From JAICIG01 sp035532215 (GTDB lineage: Bacteria; Planctomycetota; Planctomycetia; Pirellulales; JAICIG01), in the NCBI GenBank assembly GCA_035532215.1, contig DATKRK010000281.1, positions 1 to 11,294 of the forward strand: 11,294 nucleotides of DNA. Direction: 5' to 3'. Every line of letters begins with the position of its first letter. Position 1 is the first letter of the stretch. Below are positions 1-7,216 of this stretch, in pieces. A program made the translations under genes and the position numbers. The notes under the pieces are model-generated. The model was not told where the DNA came from. It did no database searches and saw only the letters and a list, made by a program, of their open reading frames with translations.

Positions 1-18
1 GGCAACGTTAACCGCTAA

Positions 19-79
19 GCGGCTTGCCCCGTGAGCGAGCCGCAACAGCCCGAATCGCTTGTGATGGCGAGCAAGCCGC
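19..79. repeat. GC-rich inverted repeats (REP-like hairpins)
   Basis: Three arms are visible. GCGGCTTGC (19-27) can fold with GCGAGCCGC (35-43) around a 7-nt loop, using one wobble pair, or with the perfect complement GCAAGCCGC (71-79). The competing pairings and the nearby direct copy of CGGCTTGCCCC at 94-104 suggest a small repetitive extragenic palindrome. Whether it recurs elsewhere in the genome cannot be seen from this window. Confidence 0.4.
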
Positions 80-499
80 CGCGGCGATAACCTCGGCTTG
101 CCCCTCGGCCCAAAGCGAACGCGAGATCGTTCGACGGCTGGCGCAGCCGCGCCGAGCGCAGCTTGCCGAACCCACGCGTTTGGCGGCCGGAGAGCCGCAT
201 TTGCGAGCGAAGAATCATGATTTATACGCCTCGCGAAATGATAAACCGCCGCGATGCAAGGAAAGGGCCAAAACCTCGGCCCGCAGGCGAAAACGCCGAT
301 CGCGATGATTTATCGAAAGGCGTTGAATCGGGCGCCAAACGGGCGGCGATCGGGCATGAAACGACCTGTTTTGCACCGCCGCCGCTATGGCCTCGCGCGG
401 CGCGAACCGCGTGTTTTCTCGGAGAATCTCGCGATGTTTTGCCGATTCAGACGCGCGCCGCGTGCGGCGATATAAATAAATCGGCCGAAATATAAATCA

Positions 500-529
500 C
501 CGCGGCCGTAGCAACGCTCACGGCCGTGG
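500..529 (-). terminator. Possible terminator for the DUF1501/hypothetical gene pair
   Basis: CCGCGGCCGT (500-509) pairs with ACGGCCGTGG (520-529) at 9 of 10 positions around a 10-nt loop. Read on the minus strand, the stem is followed by the T-rich run TGATTTATATTT. It lies about 67 nt beyond the stop of the 171-residue gene, where a terminator for that transcript would be expected. The T tract is interrupted, so the assignment is tentative. Confidence 0.4.
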
Positions 530-596
530 CCGAAAGTTCCCGCAGCCGACCCTACGATCTGAAAGCAACCGTAAAAGTAGTCTCTGCGCCCGAGAT

Positions 597-1112
597 TCAG
601 GGTCGAATCAACTCCTCGATAAACTCGCGTCGCTTTGAGACGACAACATCGTTGTCGCCCATGGCGATATAAGAAATCGGATCCACGCGGCGCATCTGCT
701 CCCAGAAACGCTCTTGAATCAGGATAAGCCAATCGAGAGCATGCCGATCGGATTTCAAATCGTCAGCTTTCCAGATTTCATCCGGCGGGACAATGGAGAA
801 CCCGCAATGATTCACAAAGATATCGGGCGACAACTCCACGGGCGGCGGATGGTCGAAGATATACCACTCGTCGTACTGATCGTGCGGAACTTCCAAACCG
901 TCGGCAAGGGGCGGACTGACCATGATGTTCGCGCTTTTCGTCCATCCCGCGTTCAGTTCCTCGGGTGTCGGGCTGATCGGCCCACTGTCGAACGACGTGA
1001 TGCAAAGGCGCAATCCGGTATGGTAGCGGACCGCAACTTCCACGAGCGACGGGAGCGGCTCCGATGAAACGAGCCACTGAAAGCTGCCGTGTTCACCGCG
1101 CTGAAGCACCAC
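597..1112 (-). CDS. Hypothetical protein, 171 aa, coupled to the DUF1501 gene
   Basis: I do not recognise this family. The product is soluble-looking and acidic to neutral, with no signal peptide or membrane segment. The middle is rich in Pro, Asp and Trp (DQYDEWYIFDHPP at residues 78-90, then NHCGF at 101-105), and the C-terminal third looks helical and charged (FWEQMRRVDP, KRREFIEELIRP). I chose the GTG at 1112 because GAGG at 1120-1123 sits 7 nt upstream; a TTG two codons earlier is only 1 nt from that site, and the next GTG (1109) is also possible. The Shine-Dalgarno sequence follows directly on the DUF1501 stop codon and the gap is 15 nt, so the two genes are probably co-transcribed and may be translationally coupled. 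Whether they share a function is unknown. The length and intact frame argue that it is real. Confidence 0.7.
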   Translation of the reverse strand: MVLQRGEHGSFQWLVSSEPLPSLVEVAVRYHTGLRLCITSFDSGPISPTPEELNAGWTKSANIMVSPPLADGLEVPHDQYDEWYIFDHPPPVELSPDIFVNHCGFSIVPPDEIWKADDLKSDRHALDWLILIQERFWEQMRRVDPISYIAMGDNDVVVSKRREFIEELIRP

Positions 1113-1127
1113 AACCAAACCTCGCGA

Positions 1128-2546
1128 TCACGCCTTTAACAACTCTCTAATCGGTTCCCCATACGGCAAAATCGGCATCGGGCGGCCGCGGTGGTCGGGG
1201 AAGGAGTCGTCGGGGTTGATGCCGAGGTGGCGATAGACGGTGGCCCAGAGATCGTTGGGCGTGAGCGGGCGATCGGCCGGATGCTCGCCTTTGGAGTTCG
1301 TCGAGCCGACGACCTGCCCGGTGCGCATGCCGCCGCCGGCCATGACGAGCGACATGGCCTGCGGCCAGTGGTCGCGGCCGGGCTGGCGGATGCCGGTCTG
1401 CGTGCCGATCGAACTCTCGATTCGCGGCGTGCGGCCGAACTCGCCCGTCACCAGGATCAGCGTCCGCTGGTCCATGCCGCGCTGGTAAACGTCTTCGACG
1501 AGCGCGGTGACGGCCTGGTCGTAAATCGGCAGCCGGGCCGCCAAGTCGTCCCAAATGTGGCAGTTCACCGCGTGCGAATCCCAGTTGTACACGCCCTGCT
1601 TCAGATGCGCGAGACCCGACTGATAGGGATTCTCCATGATCACGGTCACGAAGCTCACGCCGGCCTCGACCAGCCGCCGCGCCAGCAAGGCCCGCTGACC
1701 CCAGCAATGGCGGCCGTAACGATCGCGCAGCGCATCGGGCTCTTGCGAAAGGTCGAAGGCATGTTTCGCCCGGCCGCTGGTGAGCATGCTGACGGCGCGC
1801 TGTTGGAACTTGTCCATCGACTCCATCAGCCGCGAAGCGTCGATCTGGCGGTCGATGCGGTCGAGCAAGGCCAGCAAACTGGCGCGGTTGTTGATTCGTC
1901 CCGAGGTTTCTTGCGCGGGGGCCACGTTCGGCACGGAGAAGTTGGGGGCGGTCGGATCGCCGACCACGTTAAACGGCATGTAAGCCTGGCTCAGGTAGGC
2001 CGATCCCTGGGCGAAGACGTCGTTGATGCGGCCGCCCGGGTTCATCGAGACGTAATTCGGAATTCCGATATCACGCCGCTCGCGGCACTTGGCCACGATC
2101 GAGCCGGTCGCCGGGGAGTCGTTGACCGTATCGACGGGGCTGGCGGGTTCGCGGCCGGTCATCATCCGCTTGTGCCCGCCGCCGTGGTCGGCGAAGGTGT
2201 GCGAAACGGACCGCACGATCGAGAACTTGTCGGCGATCTGGGCGTGCCGCGGCATCAGCTCGCACAATTCCATGCCGGCGACGTTGGTCGGGATCGGCGA
2301 AAAGGCGCCGCGATAGTCCGACGAAGCGTTCGGCTTCATGTCGTACATATCCATGTGCGGCGGCCCGCCGGGCATCCAAATGAAGATGACCGAGGTCTCC
2401 TGGTCGACCGCCGCCCCGGCTTCCGCCGCCTGGGCCTGCCGCCGGAACAACTCCGGCAGCGTCATCCCGCCGACGCCCAGCATGCCCGCCGTCAGGAATT
2501 CACGGCGGGTCGCCGGCCCACGACACAACCCATGCTCTCTGTTCAT
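1128..2546 (-). CDS. DUF1501 domain-containing protein with Tat-type leader
   Basis: This is a 472-residue member of the DUF1501 family, abundant in planctomycetes and distantly related to sulfatase/alkaline-phosphatase-type folds. Its biochemical role is not established. The N-terminus has a twin-arginine leader (TRREFLTAGMLGVGG, residues 13-27, then an Ala-rich stretch to about residue 47), which suggests folded export across the cytoplasmic membrane. Family hallmarks are GGPPHMDMYDMKP (60-72), HTFADHGGGHKRMMTGR (116-132), GEFGRTPR (from 368), GRDHWP (390-395) and the C-terminal HLGINPDDSFPDHRGRP. I chose the ATG at 2546 because it places the RR motif at the usual distance; a GTG 14 codons upstream is open but gives an unusual pre-leader. 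No strong Shine-Dalgarno is visible. DUF1501 genes often sit beside a PSD1/DUF1549 cytochrome-type gene in this phylum; none is present here. The partner is instead the small hypothetical gene just downstream. Confidence 0.93.
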   Translation of the reverse strand: MNREHGLCRGPATRREFLTAGMLGVGGMTLPELFRRQAQAAEAGAAVDQETSVIFIWMPGGPPHMDMYDMKPNASSDYRGAFSPIPTNVAGMELCELMPRHAQIADKFSIVRSVSHTFADHGGGHKRMMTGREPASPVDTVNDSPATGSIVAKCRERRDIGIPNYVSMNPGGRINDVFAQGSAYLSQAYMPFNVVGDPTAPNFSVPNVAPAQETSGRINNRASLLALLDRIDRQIDASRLMESMDKFQQRAVSMLTSGRAKHAFDLSQEPDALRDRYGRHCWGQRALLARRLVEAGVSFVTVIMENPYQSGLAHLKQGVYNWDSHAVNCHIWDDLAARLPIYDQAVTALVEDVYQRGMDQRTLILVTGEFGRTPRIESSIGTQTGIRQPGRDHWPQAMSLVMAGGGMRTGQVVGSTNSKGEHPADRPLTPNDLWATVYRHLGINPDDSFPDHRGRPMPILPYGEPIRELLKA

Positions 2547-2658
2547 CGTTCGCTCGATCAAAGGCTTGAGGAAGGAAACGCCAACCACGGCTACATATTA
2601 ACAAGAATTGATCGAAGGGCCAAAATGTCGCGGCGCAGTCGGGAGGAATTCGACGTAA

Positions 2659-2763
2659 CTATTCTGTCGGCTGGGGGCCGATGAAATACATCGGCTGCAA
2701 CGATTGGGCGGGATGGCGTTTTTTGAGCTGTTGCCTCGCGGGCGATCCGTTGCTCACCGGCAT
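2659..2763 (-). CDS. Possible small protein, 34 aa (uncertain)
   Basis: A short open frame reads MPVSNGSPARQQLKKRHPAQ and ends in MYFIGPQPTE. A purine-rich GGGGGAG lies 3 nt before the ATG at 2763, or 9 nt before an in-frame GTG two codons later. An upstream ATG pair at 2799 would extend it to 46 residues. It lies on the same strand as the DUF1501 gene, about 110 nt before its start, and overlaps the leader of the antitoxin gene on the other strand. The composition is not obviously random (a basic centre and an aromatic, proline-rich end), but I recognise no family. It could be chance or the leftover C-terminus of a lost gene. Confidence 0.2.
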   Translation of the reverse strand: MPVSNGSPARQQLKKRHPAQSLQPMYFIGPQPTE

Positions 2764-2782
2764 AGGCTCCCCCAGATTTTCC

Positions 2783-2811
2783 TTGTCTCGCGGCATCATC
2801 GTCGTGAGAAT
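2783..2811 (+). promoter_or_regulatory. Weak sigma70-type promoter candidate for the antitoxin gene
   Basis: TTGTCT (2783-2788) and GAGAAT (2806-2811) are separated by 17 nt, matching 3 of 6 and 4 of 6 consensus positions. It lies about 50 nt upstream of the antitoxin start. The match is modest and could be fortuitous. Confidence 0.25.
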
Positions 2812-2858
2812 CAACTGAGAAGTCGTTTAGGGTCGGTCGGAGTCGTTAGCAGGAGTAC

Positions 2859-3086
2859 ATGGTGGCGAGTCGAACGAGACTTGAAGAGCGCGTGGCGGAA
2901 CTCGAGCGGCAGGTCGATGGTCTACTCGCCGATAAAAGCCGCGTCAAAGATTGGCGACGCACGCGAGGGGCTTTTACCGGGGACGATCTGATGCAGCAGG
3001 TCTTCGAAGAAGGCCGAAGAATTCGCCAAGCGGAGCGAAAGGCCGCCAAGACATCGAGTGCGATAAAACGCAAAGCCCGTTCATGA
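2859..3086 (+). CDS. Antitoxin-like small protein of a type II toxin-antitoxin pair
   Basis: The 75-residue product begins with a short coiled coil (RLEERVAELERQVDGLLAD, about residues 7-25), continues through a segment with WRRTRGAFTGDDLMQQVFEEGRRIR, and ends in a very basic tail (AERKAAKTSSAIKRKARS). This layout resembles small antitoxins paired with PIN-domain (VapC-type) toxins in planctomycetes and cyanobacteria; the coiled coil would serve assembly and the C-terminal half would bind the toxin. I base the family call on layout and partner, not on a sequence match. AGGAG at 2851-2855 lies 3 nt from the ATG at 2859 but 6 nt from an in-frame GTG at 2862, so the true start may be one codon later. 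The stop overlaps the toxin start as ATGA (3083-3086), the usual coupling in such pairs. The toxin reading frame is truncated, which makes this probably an orphan antitoxin. Confidence 0.6.
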   Translation: MVASRTRLEERVAELERQVDGLLADKSRVKDWRRTRGAFTGDDLMQQVFEEGRRIRQAERKAAKTSSAIKRKARS

Positions 3087-3136
3087 TCGTGCTCGATACG
3101 GACCATCTTTCCGTTTTCGCAGACCAGGAAAATTGA
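3083..3136 (+). pseudogene. Truncated VapC-type PIN toxin (first 17 codons)
   Basis: The frame starts with an ATG overlapping the antitoxin stop and reads MIVLDTDHLSVFADQEN before a TGA. The first twelve residues match the conserved beginning of VapC/PIN ribonucleases: a hydrophobic strand ending in the first catalytic aspartate (LDTDHLS). A complete PIN domain is about 130 residues and needs further acidic residues that are missing here. After the stop there are only 45 nt before the 3' end of nnrD, so the rest has been lost, not merely frameshifted. The fragment cannot encode an active nuclease. It shows that a full antitoxin-toxin pair once stood here. Confidence 0.6.
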
Positions 3137-3181
3137 GAAGCGGAAGCGATATCGCTGAACGCTAACTCCTCCAGAAACCCC

Positions 3182-4066
3182 CTACCGCCCGAACCCGCTC
3201 ATCCGCGTCGCGCTGCTTCCGGCGGCGTGTTGCTGAAACGCGGCGGGCAAATAACGCACGAGATCGCTGGCGATCAAGGAAACTTGCCCGAGATCCTCGG
3301 CCGCGAGGTCGCCGGCTAGGCCGTGCAGATGGACGCCGAGCCTGGCGGCGTCAAACGGCGAAAGCTTTTGGCAAACGAGCGCCGCGATCAGCCCGGTGAG
3401 CACGTCGCCGGTTCCGCCGGTCGCCATGCCGGGGTTGCCCGTTTCGTTATGGGCCTGCTGCTTGCCGTCGGTTATGAAGGTGCGATGCCCTTTGAGCACG
3501 ACGACGATTTGGCTGTGTGCGGCTAATTCGGTCGCGGCCAGTTCGCTCTGCTGGCGCAGAAGGAGTTTCTTGCCGCCGGTGAGCCGCTGAAACTCGCCGG
3601 GGTGCGGCGTGAGAATTCGCGGCCCCGCGTGCCGAACCAGGATGTCCGGCTGTTCGGCCAGCGCGTTGAGCGCGTCGGCGTCGAACACGACGGGCAGCGG
3701 CAAATGTTCGTAGAGCCAGGCAACGAGCCGCGTCAAGCCGGGCGAACGGCCGAGCCCGGGACCGCAACCGACGGCGGTCGCCCTGCCGGCCAGTTGTTCG
3801 AGAGCGCCGAGGGCCTGTTCGGCAATGCGGCCCTGGTCGTCGGCCGCCAGCGGGGCGGTCATGTACGATGGCTCGAAGGAGGCGACGACGTCGAGGCTCG
3901 TTTCGGCAATGGCCAGTTGCACCAGTCCGGCGCCGCCGCGCAAGGCCGACAGGCCTGCCAAAGCGATCGCCCCGGTCATCCCTCGCGAACCGCCGATCAA
4001 CAGCGCCCGGCCGAAATCGCCCTTGTGGCTCTCGGGCTCTCGCGGCGGAAGCTGAGGCAAGGGCAT
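3182..4066 (-). CDS. nnrD: ADP-dependent NAD(P)H-hydrate dehydratase
   Basis: The enzyme removes water from the S form of hydrated NADH or NADPH, restoring damaged coenzyme at the cost of ADP (ATP in eukaryotic relatives). The 294-residue protein has the ribokinase-like fold motifs of the family: HKGDFGRALLIGGSRGMTGA (14-33), CGPGLG (101-106), FDADALN (128-134), LTPHPGEF (152-159), VVLKGHRTFITDG (189-201) and NETGNPGMATGGTGDVLTG (207-225), where D221 is the expected catalytic aspartate. Many bacteria fuse this domain to the NnrE epimerase; here it stands alone and no epimerase gene is in the window. The start at 4066 gives the normal domain length. The upstream sequence is pyrimidine-rich with no clear Shine-Dalgarno, so translation may depend on coupling to larB, which ends 20 nt earlier on the same strand. 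The last 20 residues (from about 275) look like a nonconserved tail. Confidence 0.95.
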   Translation of the reverse strand: MPLPQLPPREPESHKGDFGRALLIGGSRGMTGAIALAGLSALRGGAGLVQLAIAETSLDVVASFEPSYMTAPLAADDQGRIAEQALGALEQLAGRATAVGCGPGLGRSPGLTRLVAWLYEHLPLPVVFDADALNALAEQPDILVRHAGPRILTPHPGEFQRLTGGKKLLLRQQSELAATELAAHSQIVVVLKGHRTFITDGKQQAHNETGNPGMATGGTGDVLTGLIAALVCQKLSPFDAARLGVHLHGLAGDLAAEDLGQVSLIASDLVRYLPAAFQQHAAGSSATRMSGFGR

Positions 4067-4080
4067 GGGAGGAGGAGCAA

Positions 4081-4115
4081 GCAGGGTTACGATTTCCGAT
4101 TTCCGACTTCCGACC
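4081..4115 (-). repeat. Short tandem 7-bp repeats at the 3' end of larB
   Basis: Read on the minus strand, the end of larB and the start of the gap carry AGGTCGG, AAGTCGG, AAATCGG and AAATCGT in a row, four 7-bp units with single-base differences. Because 7 is not a multiple of 3, the units are read in shifting frame. They encode the C-terminal RSEVGNRKS tail and supply the TAA stop. Confidence 0.6.
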
Positions 4116-4872
4116 TTCTCGCCGCGATCAGCCCCGCTACATACGCGCCTTTGAAGCCGGCGTCGATATTCACCACGGTCACATTGGCCGCGCAACTGTT
4201 GAGCATGCTGAGCAAGGCGGCCACGCCGTTGAAGTTGGCGCCGTAGCCGACGCTGGTCGGCACGCCGATCACGGGGCAGTCGACATAGCCGCCGACGACG
4301 CTGGGCAAAGCGCCTTCCATGCCGGCGATCACGACGACCGCATCGGCGTCGGCGAACTCCGGCAACCGGGCGGGCAAGCGGTGCGGCCCGGCCACGCCCA
4401 CGTCTTGGATCAGCGTTACGCGATGGCCCATCCACAGCGCCGTCTCGCGCGCTTCCTCGGCGACCGGTAAATCGCTGGTGCCGGCGGTGACGATCGCCAC
4501 GTGGCCGCTGGCGCTGTGCGGCTCGCCGTTGGGGCTTGGTTGCGGAATGCGGAACGTGCGACCCAAGGGGTTGTAGCGTCCGGCGGCGAACTCCCGGCAC
4601 AGGGCGGCGCCATGTTCGGCCGAAATGCGGGTGGCCAGCACGTCGACCCCGTCGGCGATGAGTGCGTGAAAGGCCTTCGAGAGCGATTCCAGCGTTTTGC
4701 CTTGTCCGAAAATGACTTCCGGAAATCCGCAGCGACGGCGGCGATCGAGATCGAGCTGGACCTCGCCCAAGTCGGCGGTCGGCCGCTGGGCCAGTGCGCC
4801 GACGAAATCGTCGACCGTCAGCTCCCCGCGCTTGAATCGTTCGGCCAGGCGCTGAATGTCGGAAGCGTGCAT
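4087..4872 (-). CDS. larB: LarB-type nicotinic acid adenine dinucleotide carboxylase/hydrolase
   Basis: LarB opens the synthesis of the nickel-pincer nucleotide cofactor by carboxylating the pyridinium ring of nicotinic acid adenine dinucleotide and releasing AMP. Its C-terminal half is related to AIR carboxylase (PurE). The 261-residue product shows the family signatures: RRRRCGFPEVIFGQGKT (44-60), AIVTAGTSDLPVAEEA (126-141), DVGVAGPHRL (157-166), VIAGMEGALPSVVGG (181-195), PVIGVPTSVGYGANFNG (200-216) and LNSCAANVTVVNIDAGF (224-240). C227 is at the position of the cysteine proposed to bond to the pyridinium ring. The ATG at 4872 fits the family start; a second ATG at 4880 is out of frame. 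The gene precedes nnrD by 20 nt and diverges from accB. No larC, larE or lactate racemase gene is in view, so a cofactor pathway must be completed elsewhere or this LarB serves another purpose. The last residues come from tandem 7-bp repeats and are probably not functional. Confidence 0.93.
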   Translation of the reverse strand: MHASDIQRLAERFKRGELTVDDFVGALAQRPTADLGEVQLDLDRRRRCGFPEVIFGQGKTLESLSKAFHALIADGVDVLATRISAEHGAALCREFAAGRYNPLGRTFRIPQPSPNGEPHSASGHVAIVTAGTSDLPVAEEARETALWMGHRVTLIQDVGVAGPHRLPARLPEFADADAVVVIAGMEGALPSVVGGYVDCPVIGVPTSVGYGANFNGVAALLSMLNSCAANVTVVNIDAGFKGAYVAGLIAARRSEVGNRKS

Positions 4873-4914
4873 TCCGCCATGTTAATACAGTGGAAAGGGC
4901 GGAGAAAGGGCGGC

Positions 4915-4943
4915 TTGACGAGGATCCGGCAGGCGGCTAAAAT
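4915..4943 (+). promoter_or_regulatory. Sigma70-type promoter for accBC
   Basis: TTGACG (4915-4920) and TAAAAT (4938-4943) stand exactly 17 nt apart, matching 5 of 6 positions at each box. Transcription would begin near 4950, leaving a leader of about 85 nt before accB. It is one of the two best promoter matches in the window. Confidence 0.7.
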
Positions 4944-5034
4944 CTCGCCAAAACTTGAAAGGCTATATGGACTTGTGTCAAACCGAATCGAGTTTGATCC
5001 GAGCCGGCCGAGAAAGATTCGGAGACCCCAAGGC

Positions 5035-5535
5035 ATGGCCAGCCCCCCGCCCAATTCGGGTGACATTTTCGACCACCGGCGGATTCGCCGTCTGGTTGAG
5101 CTCATGAACGACCACGACCTGGCGGAGATCGACCTTCGCGACGGCGAGGTGCGGATTCGGATTCGCAAGCACCACGAGCCGGTGATTACGCCCGTGATGG
5201 CCGGCCCGGCATTGCCGGCGGCGTCCGCTGCGCCGGCGGCCCAGGCCGCTGTGCCTGCGGCGCCCGCGGCAGCCGCGGCCAGCGAGGAGCACCTCGTCGT
5301 CATCAAGAGCATCATGGTCGGCACGTTCTTCGCCGCCCCGAGCCCCGATTCTCCGCCGTTCGTCAAGGTGGGCGATCACGTCGGCGTCGACTCGACGATC
5401 TGCATTATCGAGGCGATGAAGGTGTTCAACGAGATTCCCGCGGGGGTTGCGGGCCAAATCGTCGCCGTGCTGGTCGAGTCGGGCGATCCGGTCGAGTTCG
5501 GTCAGCCCCTGTTCAAAGTGGATCCGCGCCAATAG
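5035..5535 (+). CDS. accB: Biotin carboxyl carrier protein of acetyl-CoA carboxylase
   Basis: AccB carries the biotin that shuttles carboxylate from biotin carboxylase to the carboxyltransferase, forming malonyl-CoA for fatty-acid synthesis in the cytoplasm. The 166-residue product has the N-terminal segment typical of bacterial AccB (IRRLVELMNDHDLAEIDLRD, 17-36), an Ala/Pro-rich flexible linker (about 55-83) and a C-terminal biotinyl domain. The protruding thumb is present (MVGTFFAAPSPDSPPFVKVG, 94-113), and the attachment site IIEAMKVFNEI places the biotinyl lysine at K129. I chose the ATG at 5035 because it gives the family's usual length and has GGAG at 5021-5024, 10 nt upstream. The frame stays open much further upstream, but that part runs across the larB start and through the promoter. 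accC follows after 106 nt, and a strong promoter lies just upstream. Confidence 0.95.
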   Translation: MASPPPNSGDIFDHRRIRRLVELMNDHDLAEIDLRDGEVRIRIRKHHEPVITPVMAGPALPAASAAPAAQAAVPAAPAAAAASEEHLVVIKSIMVGTFFAAPSPDSPPFVKVGDHVGVDSTICIIEAMKVFNEIPAGVAGQIVAVLVESGDPVEFGQPLFKVDPRQ

Positions 5536-5586
5536 CATGGCCGGTTCGTCGCTCAAGAGCGATGTTCTCTTCCTTAAAGCTCGGCG

Positions 5587-5613
5587 GGCCGGCGCGGCGA
5601 TGCGGCGCCGGCC
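5587..5613 (+). promoter_or_regulatory. GC-rich intercistronic hairpin between accB and accC
   Basis: GGCCGGCGC (5587-5595) and GCGCCGGCC (5605-5613) are perfect complements around a 9-nt loop. The structure ends 17 nt before the accC Shine-Dalgarno and has no T tract after it, so it is not a typical terminator. It could stabilise the accB message or limit read-through into accC. This role is inferred from position only. Confidence 0.4.
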
Positions 5614-5641
5614 GGAGCGTTGGCACGGCTAGGAATCGTCG

Positions 5642-6988
<1,347 letters not shown>

Positions 6989-7013
6989 ACCAGGCGTCGT
7001 AAACGGAATAGAG

Positions 7014-7138
7014 GTAGGTTATGCTTCAGCATAACGCGGCGCAGCTGCGACCAAGGATTTACTCGCCGCAACATAATATGCGGCGTTAATCGCATAACCC
7101 GCGTCGTCCGCGATAAGTTATGCTGAAGCATAACCTAC
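7014..7138. repeat. 125-bp palindromic element with 22-bp perfect inverted ends
   Basis: The segments 7014-7035 and 7117-7138 are exact reverse complements over 22 bp. Each arm contains its own small hairpin (GTTATGC, 4-nt loop, GCATAAC). The 81-bp centre has further GC-rich pairing, for example CGCCGC and GCGGCG around an A+T-rich loop near 7064-7085. It contains no gene. The structure resembles a miniature inverted-repeat element or a composite extragenic palindrome. No clear target-site duplication is visible at the edges. It separates accC from pfp. Confidence 0.75.
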
Positions 7139-7216
7139 GTCTGGCGCGAGACGTCGCCCGCCGCGCGATCCCCCCAGCGGGGCAAGAGAACTTGGGACAG
7201 TTAGTCGAGGTTTAAG

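Larger units (their letters stand above)
1..596. other. Gene-poor region with GC-rich inverted repeats
   Basis: I see no credible gene in this stretch. The open frames in it are short, arginine- and alanine-rich, lack a clear ribosome binding site and resemble no family I know. What can be seen is repetitive: GCGGCTTGC at 19-27 pairs with GCGAGCCGC at 35-43 (one G-T wobble) and also perfectly with GCAAGCCGC at 71-79, and CGGCTTGCCCC occurs at both 20-30 and 94-104. The stretch 215-320 carries scattered ATGATTTAT and ATAAA motifs, and 470-499 is A+T-rich for this genome. It could be the control region of a gene lying to the left, a decayed mobile element, or spacer DNA. Confidence 0.45.
2547..2858. 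other. Divergent intergenic region, DUF1501 / antitoxin
   Basis: This 312-bp gap separates the minus-strand DUF1501 gene from the plus-strand antitoxin gene and must hold both control regions. Toward the antitoxin, TTGTCT (2783-2788) and GAGAAT (2806-2811) are 17 nt apart and form a weak promoter candidate. A short minus-strand open frame (2659-2763) is described separately. I see no strong promoter pointing at the DUF1501 gene and no long repeat. Confidence 0.5.

Noticed and set aside
1191..2684. Long plus-strand open frame opposite the DUF1501 gene
   Set aside because: It mirrors the codon pattern of a clear DUF1501 gene on the other strand and its translation is rich in Arg, His, Gly and Val with no family motif.
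3083..3136. Functional leader peptide or complete small toxin
   Set aside because: The sequence matches the beginning of a PIN domain and stops before any further catalytic residue, so truncation is the simpler reading.
4067..4600. N-terminal extension of nnrD (an NnrE epimerase domain was considered)
   Set aside because: The extended frame overlaps larB in another frame and is low-complexity Arg/Gln/Gly sequence with no epimerase motifs.
4501..5034. N-terminal extension of accB
   Set aside because: It would run antisense to larB and through the accBC promoter; the start at 5035 gives the normal AccB length and N-terminal motif.
7014..7138. Classic rho-independent terminator of accC
   Set aside because: Neither hairpin arm is followed by a T tract and the long perfect inverted ends fit a repeat element better, although it may still affect transcript ends.
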